Positions 8,953 through 17,780 of a stretch of 64,000 bases of DNA are shown piece after piece; positions within the stretch are counted from its first letter, which is position 1; each line of letters opens with the position of its first letter. A model generated the notes under the pieces. It was given only the letters and a program-made list of their open reading frames with translations. It was not told the DNA's origin and did not search any database. The stretch lies in NCBI RefSeq assembly GCF_003047265.1, contig NZ_PZYY01000001.1:1-64000 (forward strand), given 5' to 3'. The DNA comes from Nocardioides terrigena. Its GTDB lineage: Bacteria > Actinomycetota > Actinomycetes > Propionibacteriales > Nocardioidaceae. A program made the translations under genes and the position numbers.

Positions 8953-10380
8953 ATGCAGTGGTTGCAGCGCTCGGTGGGGCTGGCGATCATCGGCACCGCC
9001 ACGCTCGGGGCCGGCGCCCTGTGGGCCGCCGTCGCGGCCGGCGACCCCGAGTCGGGCCAGCCGCCGACCGAGGGACTGCTGTTCGGCATCTGGCAGGTCT
9101 TCTACGACACCGAGATGCCCTCGCCGCGGGTGATGCTGGCGGCGGTCGGCGTGGCGCTGCTGCTGGCCGCCGGTGTTGCCACCCTCGAGCGGCGACTGGT
9201 CACCAAGGCACGCCGCAGCGAGGACCCCGACCGGATGCCGCTGGCGCCCAGGCTGGTGATGGCCGAGACCCGGGGGGAGTACGCCGGCCCGGTCACCATC
9301 ACCGTGCTCATCCCGGCCCACAACGAGGAGTCCTGCATCTCCGAGACCCTCGCCTCGCTGTTGTCGCAGTCCGTGCCCCCGCGGCGCGTGGTGGTGGTGG
9401 CCGACAACTGCACCGACGCGACCGTGCGGCTGGCCCGCGAGGCCGGCGTCGACGTGCACGAGACGGTCGACAACGTCCACAAGAAGGCCGGCGGCCTCAA
9501 CCAGGCCCTGCGCGAGGTCCTGCCGGGCCTCGGCGACAACGACTGCGTGATGGTGATGGACGCCGACACGACCCTCGACCCCGGGTTCCTCGAGGGCGCC
9601 ACCGCGCGGCTCACTCATGACCGGGCGCTGATGGCGGTCGGCGGTCTCTTCTACGGCGAGGACGGCGCGGGGCTGATCGGTCAGTTCCAGCGCAACGAGT
9701 ACACCCGCTACCAGCGCGACCTGCGCCGCCGCCGTGGCCGCGTCTTCGTGCTCACCGGCACCGCGTCGGTCTTCCGGCCACGGGCGCTGCGGGCCGTGGC
9801 CGCCGAGCGGGGCCACAACCTCCCCGGCGTCCCGGGCGACGTCTACGACACGGTCGCCCTGACGGAGGACAACGAGCTGACCATCGCGCTCAAGTCGCTG
9901 GGTGCGCTGATGATCTCGCCGGCCGAGTGCACCGTGGTCACCGAGGTGATGCCGGGGTGGCGGGCCCTGTGGAACCAGCGCCTGCGCTGGCAGCGTGGCG
10001 CGCTGGAGAACCTCGGCGCCTACGGCCTGCGGCCCCAGACGTTCCGCTACTGGATGCAGCAGCTCGGGATCGGCTACGGCGTGATCGCCCTCGGCGCCTA
10101 CCTCGCGCTGATCCTGCTCATGGTGCTGGCCACCACGACCTGGGTGTGGTTCCCGTTCTGGATCGGGGTGGGCCTCGTCTTCACCCTCGAGCGGGTGGTG
10201 ACGGTGTGGCGGGGCGGCTGGAAGGCCCGGCTGCTCGGCCTGTCGCTCTTCCCCGAGCTCTTCTACGCGATGTTCCTCAACCTGGTCTACGTCAAGGGCG
10301 TCTGGGACCTCTCGCTGGCGCGGCAGGCGACGTGGAAGCACGTCGTACAGACCGGGTCCGGCGCCCGGATGGAGGGCTGA
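8953..10380 (+). CDS. Family 2 processive glycosyltransferase (membrane)
   Basis: A 475-residue membrane glycosyltransferase of the BcsA/PgaC/HasA type. It has two N-terminal hydrophobic segments (about 7-25 and 56-76), a cytosolic GT-A domain and about three C-terminal membrane segments (from about 370). Catalytic motifs are complete: Asp203-Ala-Asp205, TED at 304-306 and QRLRW at 342-346. These identify a processive beta-glycan synthase; the sugar cannot be read from sequence. No PilZ domain is seen. A ribosome site AAAGGGAGG precedes the ATG. It lies between the c-di-GMP protein and a small membrane protein in one apparent operon. Confidence 0.88.
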   Translation: MQWLQRSVGLAIIGTATLGAGALWAAVAAGDPESGQPPTEGLLFGIWQVFYDTEMPSPRVMLAAVGVALLLAAGVATLERRLVTKARRSEDPDRMPLAPRLVMAETRGEYAGPVTITVLIPAHNEESCISETLASLLSQSVPPRRVVVVADNCTDATVRLAREAGVDVHETVDNVHKKAGGLNQALREVLPGLGDNDCVMVMDADTTLDPGFLEGATARLTHDRALMAVGGLFYGEDGAGLIGQFQRNEYTRYQRDLRRRRGRVFVLTGTASVFRPRALRAVAAERGHNLPGVPGDVYDTVALTEDNELTIALKSLGALMISPAECTVVTEVMPGWRALWNQRLRWQRGALENLGAYGLRPQTFRYWMQQLGIGYGVIALGAYLALILLMVLATTTWVWFPFWIGVGLVFTLERVVTVWRGGWKARLLGLSLFPELFYAMFLNLVYVKGVWDLSLARQATWKHVVQTGSGARMEG

Positions 10381-10381
10381 G

Positions 10382-10633
10382 GTGGGCGGCCCGGTGAGCG
10401 GCATGGCCGACGTCCTGGCGGGGAGCGTGGTCCCGATGGGGCTGCTGCTGCCGGAGAGCATCCTGCGCTACGAGCTCGTCGCCGTCCTGGCGGCGTTCGT
10501 CGCCATCAACACGATGATCTACGTGACGCTCGCCGTCGCCAAGATGCTGCCCAAGGTCTACCTCAGCGACCTGGTCGACACCCGCGACCGTCGCAGCGAG
10601 ACCCGCAGCATCGACCCGGACGCGCCGGTCTAG
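10382..10633 (+). CDS. Small single-pass membrane protein
   Basis: An 83-residue protein, or somewhat shorter if the in-frame ATG at codon 8 is used. It has a hydrophobic N-terminal stretch and one clear membrane helix (about residues 30-52), then a charged tail rich in Asp and Arg. It begins 1 nt after the glycosyltransferase stop, so the two are probably translationally coupled. No family was recognised. By position it could be an accessory subunit of the polysaccharide synthase. Confidence 0.65.
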   Translation: MGGPVSGMADVLAGSVVPMGLLLPESILRYELVAVLAAFVAINTMIYVTLAVAKMLPKVYLSDLVDTRDRRSETRSIDPDAPV

Positions 10634-10680
10634 GGGCCGCCTCCCGCGTCGTACGCCCGACGTGACGTGGCTCTCATCGG

Positions 10681-10692
10681 TGGATCGATCCA
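10681..10692. promoter_or_regulatory. Palindrome upstream of pckG (possible operator)
   Basis: TGGATCGATCCA is a perfect 12-bp palindrome 162 nt before the carboxykinase start. A TAGCCT -10-like box lies about 25 nt downstream. Regulator unknown. Confidence 0.3.
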
Positions 10693-10853
10693 ATATGAGG
10701 GCGCTGGGGGCGACGCTAGCCTCGCCGCACCCGCACGGGGCCGGGCAATGGGGCCGGGCTTACCACGACACCTCCGTCGATACGCTCGACGGCCGGCGAC
10801 GCCCACCGCAGCACGGGGGCGTACGCCGCGAATGCGCGAGAGGGATCCACCGC

Positions 10854-12689
10854 ATGACCGCCACCACCGACGCCCGCACCACCACCAGCGGGGCGCCCAC
10901 CACCCACCAGGGCATTCTCGCCTGGGTCACCGAGGTCGCCGAGCTGACGCAGCCCGACGCGATCCACTGGTGCACCGGCTCCGACGAGGAGTGGGCCGAG
11001 CTCACCGCGGCCCTCGAGGCCTCCGGCACGTTCACCCGCCTCAACCCCGAGATCAAGCCCAACTCGTTCTACGCGGCCTCCGACCCCACCGACGTGGCGC
11101 GCGTCGAGGACCGGACCTTCATCTGCTCGGTCGACGAGAAGGACTGCGGGCCCACCAACAACTGGATGGACCCGAACGAGATGAAGGACCTCATGCGCGG
11201 GCTGTACGCCGGCTGCATGAAGGGCCGCACCATGTACGTCATCCCGTTCGTCATGGGCCACGTCGAGGCCGAGAACCCGATGTTCGGCGTCGAGGTCACC
11301 GACTCGGCGTACGTCACCGTCTCCATGCGCGTCATGGCCCGGATGGGCACCGAGATCCTCCGCGCGATGGAGGAGATCGGCGAGGACTGCAAGTGGGTGC
11401 CGGCGCTGCACTCGGTCGGCATGCCGCTCGCCGAGGGCCAGGCCGACGTCGCGTGGCCGTGCAACGACACCAAGTACATCGTCCAGTTCCCCGAGGAGCG
11501 GACGATCTGGAGCTTCGGCTCCGGCTACGGCGGCAACGCCCTGCTCGGCAAGAAGTGCTACGCCCTGCGCATCGCCAGCGTCATCGCCCGCGACGAGGGC
11601 TGGATGGCCGAGCACATGCTCATCCTCAAGCTCACCTCGCCCGCAGGCGTCACCAAGTACGTCGCCGCGGCCTTCCCGAGCGCGTGCGGCAAGACCAACC
11701 TCGCCATGCTCAAGCCGACCATCCCCGGGTGGAAGGTCGAGGCCATCGGCGACGACATCGCGTGGATGCGCATTGGCGAGGACGGCCGCCTGTGGGCCGT
11801 CAACCCGGAGTACGGCTTCTTCGGCGTCGCCCCGGGCACCAACGAGCACACCAACCCCAACGCGATGGCCACCATCAACAAGGGCAACTCGGTGTTCACC
11901 AACGTCGCGCTCACCGAGGACGGCGACGTCTGGTGGGAGGGTCTCGAGAACACCCCCGCCAAGGCCACCTCCTGGAAGGGCGAGCCCTGGACCCCCGAGT
12001 CCGAGGAGCTGTCCAGCCACCCCAACAGCCGCTACTGCACGCCGATCAAGCAGTGCGACATGCTCGCCCCCGAGTACGACGACCCGCGCGGCGTGCCGAT
12101 CGACGCGATCCTCTTCGGTGGTCGCCGCAAGACGACCATCCCGCTCGTGACCGAGGCCCGCGACTGGACCCACGGCACCTTCATGGGCGCGACGCTGTCC
12201 TCCGAGACCACCGCGGCTGCGGTGGGCGCGGTCGGCATCGTGCGTCGCGACCCGATGGCCATGCTGCCGTTCATCGGCTACAACGCCGGCGACTACTTCA
12301 GCCACTGGATCAACATGGGCAAGGACAACGACGCGTCCAAGATGCCCCGCATCTTCTACGTCAACTGGTTCCGTCGCGACGAGGACGGCGGCTTCCTGTG
12401 GCCGGGCTTCGGCGAGAACAGCCGGGTCCTCAAGTGGGTCATCGAGCGCCTCGAGGGTCAGGCGGCCGCAGTGGAGACCCCGATCGGCCACGTGCCGGCG
12501 CCCGGCTCGCTCGACGTCGAGGGCCTCGACATGACGCCCGAGGCGATCGAGGCCGCGCTGGCCGTCGACGTCGAGGAGTGGAAGGCCGAGATCCCGCAGA
12601 TCCAGGAGTGGTTCGAGAAGTTCGGCGACGACCTGCCCGCCGTGCTGTGGACCGAGCTCGACGGGCTCAAGCAGCGCCTCGAAGCCTGA
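10854..12689 (+). CDS. pckG: Phosphoenolpyruvate carboxykinase (GTP)
   Basis: A 611-residue canonical GTP-dependent PEP carboxykinase that links the TCA cycle to gluconeogenesis in the cytoplasm. All family motifs are intact: [14 protein letters not shown], metal-binding His254 in AEHML, P-loop FPSACGKTN with reactive Cys278, [15 protein letters not shown] and FLWPGFGEN. The ATG at 10854 gives the normal length; the open frame continues upstream without a ribosome site. It has its own promoter region (a TAGCCT box and a palindrome upstream) and a strong terminator. It is the expected housekeeping copy, whereas the gene at 4725 is the divergent paralogue. Confidence 0.97.
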   Translation: MTATTDARTTTSGAPTTHQGILAWVTEVAELTQPDAIHWCTGSDEEWAELTAALEASGTFTRLNPEIKPNSFYAASDPTDVARVEDRTFICSVDEKDCGPTNNWMDPNEMKDLMRGLYAGCMKGRTMYVIPFVMGHVEAENPMFGVEVTDSAYVTVSMRVMARMGTEILRAMEEIGEDCKWVPALHSVGMPLAEGQADVAWPCNDTKYIVQFPEERTIWSFGSGYGGNALLGKKCYALRIASVIARDEGWMAEHMLILKLTSPAGVTKYVAAAFPSACGKTNLAMLKPTIPGWKVEAIGDDIAWMRIGEDGRLWAVNPEYGFFGVAPGTNEHTNPNAMATINKGNSVFTNVALTEDGDVWWEGLENTPAKATSWKGEPWTPESEELSSHPNSRYCTPIKQCDMLAPEYDDPRGVPIDAILFGGRRKTTIPLVTEARDWTHGTFMGATLSSETTAAAVGAVGIVRRDPMAMLPFIGYNAGDYFSHWINMGKDNDASKMPRIFYVNWFRRDEDGGFLWPGFGENSRVLKWVIERLEGQAAAVETPIGHVPAPGSLDVEGLDMTPEAIEAALAVDVEEWKAEIPQIQEWFEKFGDDLPAVLWTELDGLKQRLEA

Positions 12690-12726
12690 GCGGCGGCCGC
12701 ACCGCCGGCTGACGGCGATCGCGACG

Positions 12727-12756
12727 GGCCCGTCCGGAGATTCCTCCGGACGGGCC
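12727..12756 (+). terminator. Terminator hairpin after pckG
   Basis: A perfect 13-bp stem (12727-12739 with 12744-12756) and 4-nt loop, 37 nt after the stop codon. Confidence 0.8.
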
Positions 12757-12810
12757 TGCTGCGTCTCCGGGGTGTGGAAGGATCGCCCGGGATCACAGGG
12801 AGGCGGTGGG

Positions 12811-13824
12811 ATGACCAGTTTCGGCCCGGGAGAGCGCACGCTCTTCGAGTCTGCTGCCACCGCGCTGTACGAGGAGATCGCCACCCAGGGCGGCATCCCC
12901 AAGGCCGACCCGCGCATCGCCGACCGTGGTCCCGACCGCGAGGCCTTCGACCTCCTCCAGGAGCTCGGCCTGGTCACCGCCGACGAGCTGGACGCGACGT
13001 GGGTGGCGGTGGACCCCGCGACCGTCCAGTCGCGGGTCGTCGCCCCGCTGGGCCAGCAGGGTGCCGAGCTCATCACCGAGTCGGGCCAGTGGGCCCAGGC
13101 GTTCGGCAACCTCTCGCAGACCTGGCGCCGGTCCCCGGGCTCGGTCAAGGGCCCCTTCATCGAGCTGCGCGGCGAGGCCATCGCGCCGTACATCACTTCT
13201 GCCGTGGCCGACGCGGCGCAGGAGCTGCTGACGGCCCAGCCCCAGACGGGCCGGGCGATGGAGCAGCTGCCGCAGGCGTTCGAGCGTGAGGTGGGCGCCC
13301 TGCGCCGCGGCGTCAGGATGCGCACGCTCTACCAGCACGCGGCCCGCCGCAGCTCGGCCACGCACAAGTACGTCGCCGCGGTGACGGCCGAGGGCGCCCA
13401 GGTGCGCACGCTCGACGAGTTCTTCGACCGGCTGATCGTGGTCGACCGTCGCCTGGCGATCGTCCCGGGCACCGAGGAGCGGACGGCACTGGCCGTCCGG
13501 GAGCCGTCGCTGGTGCACTACCTCGCCGACCTCTTCGAGCGGTCGTGGGAGCGGGCCCGCCCGTTCACCAACCGCGAGACGCCGCTGATGCGCGACATCG
13601 CCGCCGAGCAGCGGGCGATGACGATCAGGATGCTGGTGGGCGGTCACGCCGATCCGGTGGGCGCCAAGCGCCTCGGGGTCAGCCCGCGCACCTACGCGGC
13701 GTACGTCTCGGACCTCAAGCACGAGTTCCAGGTGGACACGCGGTTCCAGCTCGGCTACGAGATGGGCCGGCGGGGCATCACCGGCAACGATGCGGAGCCG
13801 CACGTCGAAGCGGACCGCGACTGA
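12811..13824 (+). CDS. HTH regulator (TrmB/LuxR-type architecture)
   Basis: A 337-residue predicted transcription factor. Residues about 35-65 (REAFDLLQELGLVTADEL) resemble the winged start seen in TrmB-like actinobacterial regulators. The last 60 residues contain a LuxR-type helix-turn-helix (VGAKRLGVSPRTYAAYVSDL). The middle part has no clear ligand domain. The ATG at 12811 has GGGAGGCGGTGGG just upstream. It converges on a 46-residue secreted peptide gene and shares a terminator with it. Pairing of a regulator with a secreted peptide suggests, but does not prove, peptide signalling. Confidence 0.75.
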   Translation: MTSFGPGERTLFESAATALYEEIATQGGIPKADPRIADRGPDREAFDLLQELGLVTADELDATWVAVDPATVQSRVVAPLGQQGAELITESGQWAQAFGNLSQTWRRSPGSVKGPFIELRGEAIAPYITSAVADAAQELLTAQPQTGRAMEQLPQAFEREVGALRRGVRMRTLYQHAARRSSATHKYVAAVTAEGAQVRTLDEFFDRLIVVDRRLAIVPGTEERTALAVREPSLVHYLADLFERSWERARPFTNRETPLMRDIAAEQRAMTIRMLVGGHADPVGAKRLGVSPRTYAAYVSDLKHEFQVDTRFQLGYEMGRRGITGNDAEPHVEADRD

Positions 13825-13840
13825 GTCGCGGCCCGCTTCG
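13806..13840. terminator. Bidirectional terminator of two convergent genes
   Basis: 15-nt arms (13806-13820 and 13826-13840) pair with a single mismatch around a 5-nt loop. The left arm overlaps the last codons of the regulator gene, and the right arm ends 18 nt before the stop of the convergent peptide gene. Confidence 0.75.
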
Positions 13841-13858
13841 AGGGGGGAACGGTGTGGC

Positions 13859-13999
13859 TCAGCGAGAGCTGATCACGCTGCCGCTCGGCCAGGTGGTGTC
13901 CTTGAAGGCCTGGGCGGGGGCGCTCGTGACGCCCACGGCGCCTGCGGTCAGGGCTGCGGCCAGAAGTGCGGCGGCGATGCGACGTGCAGTCATGCTCAT
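13859..13999 (-). CDS. Small secreted peptide precursor, 46 aa
   Basis: A short gene easily missed by gene finders. It encodes 46 residues: MSMTARR, then an alanine/leucine-rich core, then SAPAQA as a good signal-peptidase site near residue 31. Cleavage would release a 15-residue peptide, FKDTTWPSGSVISSR. The ATG at 13999 has GAGGGTGA immediately upstream; an in-frame ATG follows two codons later. The mature part is short, hydrophilic and contains one Trp-Pro. It is convergent with the HTH regulator gene and shares its terminator. The function is unknown; a signal or morphogenetic peptide is conceivable. Confidence 0.65.
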   Translation of the reverse strand: MSMTARRIAAALLAAALTAGAVGVTSAPAQAFKDTTWPSGSVISSR

Positions 14000-14086
14000 T
14001 CACCCTCTTGTCTCTGGGTCCGGGGGGACCACGAGCACCCATTGTCGTCGATCGGCACCCGTGCGTCACCATGGTCGGGGCTGCAA

Positions 14087-14112
14087 GTGTGTGCATTGCA
14101 CACACGTGCAAT
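14087..14112. promoter_or_regulatory. Overlapping palindromes upstream of the peptide gene
   Basis: GTGTGTGCA-T-TGCACACAC (14087-14105) is a perfect 9-bp inverted repeat. It overlaps ATTGCA-N6-TGCAAT (14095-14112). The pair lies about 90-110 nt upstream of the peptide start, where an operator would be expected. Confidence 0.4.
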
Positions 14113-14150
14113 CGGGCCTCCACCGTGGCACAGGTGGCGGCCCAAATGCA

Positions 14151-14177
14151 CTCTGGCCCCCGTGCAGGAGGCCAGAG
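14151..14177 (-). terminator. Terminator of tRNA-Ser(GCT)
   Basis: An 8-bp stem (14151-14158 with 14170-14177) and 11-nt loop just past the tRNA 3' end, then TGCATTT on the minus strand. Confidence 0.55.
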
Positions 14178-14179
14178 GA

Positions 14180-14273
14180 TGGCGGAGGCGGAGGGATTTG
14201 AACCCTCGATGGGGTTGTAGCCCCAAACCCGCTTAGCAGGCGGGCGCCATAGACCGGACTAGGCGACGCCTCC
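14180..14273 (-). tRNA. tRNA-Ser (anticodon GCT)
   Basis: A class II tRNA with a long variable arm on the minus strand. The acceptor stem is GGAGGCG with CGCCTCC, the anticodon loop reads CTGCTAA, the T-loop is TTCAAAT, and discriminator G plus CCA is encoded. Confidence 0.95.
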
Positions 14274-14341
14274 ACGCTCGCCGAGGACGAGCCCGCACAG
14301 GCTACAAGGCCCCCGCGGGATCTGCCGAATCAGGTGCCGCC

Positions 14342-14791
14342 TCAGAGCGGACGCAGCCCCTGGCCGTCGGTCAGGTGCCGCTGGAGGTCGCGGACGAACG
14401 CCTCGCGGTCGCCCGCCAGCACGTCGACCGGGATCGTCGTGGTGCCGCCGTTGCGCAGCCGCAGGACCACGCACGGCGAGCCCGCGCGGGTCGTCGTGAC
14501 GGCGTCCTCGACGTCCTTCCACCGGGCGGCGGGGACACCCACCCCGCGGACCCACTGCACCCGGTAGCCCTCGTCGCCGAGGCGCACCACCCAGCCGCGC
14601 CGGCCGATGGCGAGGGTCGCTGCGACGAGCAGGGCGATCGCCAGCACGGCCGGCACGAGCAGCACGGCGGTGTGCAGGTCGAGGAACGCGACCGCGGCGG
14701 TGGCGACGAACACCATGACCGCGATCAGGACGAGCACGACGCCCATCACGCGGGCGGTGACGGCGGGGGCGAGTCGATAGTCGGACGGCAC
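14342..14791 (-). CDS. Small membrane protein with PH-like C-terminus
   Basis: A 149-residue protein with two hydrophobic segments (about residues 11-33 and 36-57). A beta-rich C-terminal half follows (WVVRLGDEGYRVQW, then ARWKDVEDAV and VVLRLRNGGTTTIPV). That half resembles bacterial PH-like membrane proteins, in which a short TM pair carries a PH domain. The GTG at 14791 is preferred; an ATG 6 codons upstream (14809) is an alternative, and neither has a good ribosome site. It is divergent from the gene at 14895. Function unknown. Confidence 0.65.
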   Translation of the reverse strand: MPSDYRLAPAVTARVMGVVLVLIAVMVFVATAAVAFLDLHTAVLLVPAVLAIALLVAATLAIGRRGWVVRLGDEGYRVQWVRGVGVPAARWKDVEDAVTTTRAGSPCVVLRLRNGGTTTIPVDVLAGDREAFVRDLQRHLTDGQGLRPL

Positions 14792-14894
14792 AGGAGGATT
14801 GCACCCCATCCGGGAGTCGGATCGCCAGTTGGCCCTTGTAACGTGCCTCTGCGCGGGTCCACACTCGGGGGACCCGGACGGCTGGGGAGGTGCC

Positions 14895-15266
14895 ATGTCG
14901 AGTGCGGCCACGGCCATGAGCGCCCTGCACCGCGCCCTCGACGCGCCCCCGGAGCCGGGCATCGCCCTGGGCAACTGGCGCTGGACGATCCGGCAGCGTC
15001 TCGCCGACGTCCGCGAGGTGCTGATCCGCGAGTCGGAGCACCCCGACGACGCCTGGCTCGCCGCCCGCGGCACCGCCGCGCTGCGCGAGCGGACCGCGCT
15101 GATCGCCCGGATGGGCGAGCTCGGCCCCCAGGTGCTGGAGAGCCCCGACGTGGCCGAGGTGCGGCAGGCGCTGCTGCGGCTGCTGGCCGACATCGACCGC
15201 CACTTCCAGAAGCTCCGGGACCTCGCGTACGACGACGTGGAGATGGAGTTCGGCGGCTCCGAGTAG
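14895..15266 (+). CDS. Conserved helical hypothetical protein
   Basis: A 123-residue soluble protein, mostly alpha-helical by composition (long Leu/Arg/Ala/Glu stretches, no membrane segment). A GGGGAGG ribosome site lies 5 nt before the ATG at 14895. No family could be named. It is divergent from the PH-like membrane gene and is followed by a tRNA-Ser gene. Confidence 0.65.
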   Translation: MSSAATAMSALHRALDAPPEPGIALGNWRWTIRQRLADVREVLIRESEHPDDAWLAARGTAALRERTALIARMGELGPQVLESPDVAEVRQALLRLLADIDRHFQKLRDLAYDDVEMEFGGSE

Positions 15267-15322
15267 CGCGCGCCGACCGGCCTCCTAGAATGCTGCCCGT
15301 GCCCACCTCCGGGTGGTCACGA

Positions 15323-15410
15323 GGAGGGGTGCCGGAGCGGCCGATCGGAACCGCCTTGAAAGCGGTCGTAGGGAGACCTACCGCGGGTTCGAATCCCGCC
15401 CCCTCTGCCA
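15323..15410 (+). tRNA. tRNA-Ser (anticodon TGA)
   Basis: A class II tRNA of 88 nt including CCA. The acceptor stem is GGAGGGG with CCCCTCT (a G-U first pair), the anticodon loop reads CTTGAAA, the T-loop is TTCGAAT and GCCA is encoded at the 3' end. Confidence 0.95.
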
Positions 15411-15490
15411 AGCGGTCGCGAACGCAGCGAGCGCCCGCGGGCTGAGGGGGCGTAGGCCGGGCGTGGCGGCTGCCAACCAAGCGGGGCCCG

Positions 15491-15496
15491 TAGGCT
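15491..15496 (+). promoter_or_regulatory. -10 box, likely leaderless promoter
   Basis: TAGGCT, then CGCGCC, then the GTG start at 15503. The 12-nt string is identical to the one before 24275. Confidence 0.5.
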
Positions 15497-15502
15497 CGCG
15501 CC

Positions 15503-16372
<870 letters not shown>

Positions 16373-16390
16373 CGGGACCGTGAACCCGCC

Positions 16391-17773
16391 ATGACCCTCC
16401 TCGACACCCACATCGGCCTCCTCGAGGCCCTGCGCTCGGCGGGCCTGTCGGTGTCGCTGGCCGAGGGCCTGGACGCCATCGCCGCCCTGGAGCGCATCGG
16501 CTGGCACGAACGCGAGGTGGTGCGCACGGCGTACGCCGCGACCGTGGTCAAGAAGCAGTCGCAGCGGGTCACGTTCGACGCGATCTTCGACCTCTACTAC
16601 CCGCGGCTGGTCGGCGAGGGAGTCGCCGGCGATCCCGATGGGTCGGCGTCGGCGGAGGAGCAGGCGGGCGGGGTGCGGGACAACGCGGCGGCGTTGCGAA
16701 GCTTTCGCGAGGAGCTGGCCGCCGCGCTCGAGACCGGGGACGACCAGCGCGTCCAGGACCTGGCGGTCGAGGCGATGGCGCGCTTCGGCGCGATGCCCGG
16801 CCGGGGGCCCGGGCTGTCGAGCTGGTCGGCGTACACCGCCCTGCAGCGGGTGACGCCCCAGGAGCTGGTCGAGCAGCTCGTCGCGGGACTGCTGCGCGAC
16901 GGCGCCGACCCCGCGGACGCCGAGCGGGTCGCGGGGAACCGCGTGGGCGCGTTCACCCGGCTGGTCGAGGCGGACGCCCGTCGTCGCCTGGCCGAGGAGA
17001 AGGGTCCCGAGCACGTGGCCGACGTGGTAGTGCGCCCGACCATCGACCGGCTCGACTTCACCTCGGCCCGCCGCTCGGACCTGGAGGAGATGCGCCGCGA
17101 GATCTACCCGCTGGCCCGGCGGCTCGCCGTACGCCTGACCAAGGAGCAGCACGCCCGGCGCCGGGGGGCGCTCGACTTCCGGCGCACCGTGCGTGCGTCG
17201 CTGGCCACGGGCGGCGTGCCGATGGAGACGCACCACCGCCCGAAGCGCCCGCACCGCACCGAGCTGGTCGTCCTGTGCGACGTCAGCGGGTCGGTGGCCA
17301 ACTTCGCGCAGTTCACGCTGCTGCTCGTCTACGCGCTGCGCGAGCAGTTCCACAAGGTGCGCGCCTTCACCTTCGTCGACCAGGTCCACGAGGTCAGCCA
17401 CCACTTCACGCCGGGCGGGGACGTGGTCGAGGTGATGGAGAACCTCGCCGCCAGCACCGCGCACGCCGCGCGGTGGGGGCGCACCAACTACGGGCGTGCG
17501 TTCACGACGTTCGCCGACGAGCACGCGGACGCCCTCGGGCCGAGGTCCTCCCTGCTGGTCCTCGGTGACGCGCGGTCCAACTACAGCGATCTGGCGCTGG
17601 AGACGTTGCGGGACCTGGCCGGGTCCGCGCGCCACGCGTGGTGGCTCAACCCCGAGCACGCCCGCCACTGGGGCACGGGCGACAGTGCCGCCCGTGCCTA
17701 CGGCGAGATCGTGCCGATGGTGGAGTGCCGCAACCTCACCCAGTTGGGCGAGTTCGTCCACGACATCCTCTGA
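16391..17773 (+). CDS. CoxE-like VWA-domain protein
   Basis: A 460-residue partner of the MoxR ATPase. The N-terminal 270 residues are helical. A VWA domain follows, with the MIDAS motif DVSGS at 297-301, a conserved Thr-Asn region GRTNYGRAF and LVLGDARSNY. The architecture matches CoxE-type proteins, named for CO dehydrogenase maturation. No CO dehydrogenase genes are in the window, so the client is unknown. It starts 18 nt after the ATPase gene, so the two form an operon. Confidence 0.88.
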   Translation: MTLLDTHIGLLEALRSAGLSVSLAEGLDAIAALERIGWHEREVVRTAYAATVVKKQSQRVTFDAIFDLYYPRLVGEGVAGDPDGSASAEEQAGGVRDNAAALRSFREELAAALETGDDQRVQDLAVEAMARFGAMPGRGPGLSSWSAYTALQRVTPQELVEQLVAGLLRDGADPADAERVAGNRVGAFTRLVEADARRRLAEEKGPEHVADVVVRPTIDRLDFTSARRSDLEEMRREIYPLARRLAVRLTKEQHARRRGALDFRRTVRASLATGGVPMETHHRPKRPHRTELVVLCDVSGSVANFAQFTLLLVYALREQFHKVRAFTFVDQVHEVSHHFTPGGDVVEVMENLAASTAHAARWGRTNYGRAFTTFADEHADALGPRSSLLVLGDARSNYSDLALETLRDLAGSARHAWWLNPEHARHWGTGDSAARAYGEIVPMVECRNLTQLGEFVHDIL

Positions 17774-17780
17774 CCCGCCG

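Noticed and set aside
6403-10461. A 1352-codon minus-strand frame across the GGDEF-EAL and GT2 genes
   Set aside because: Both plus-strand genes have intact catalytic motifs and ribosome sites; the minus frame shows only GC-driven low-complexity sequence.
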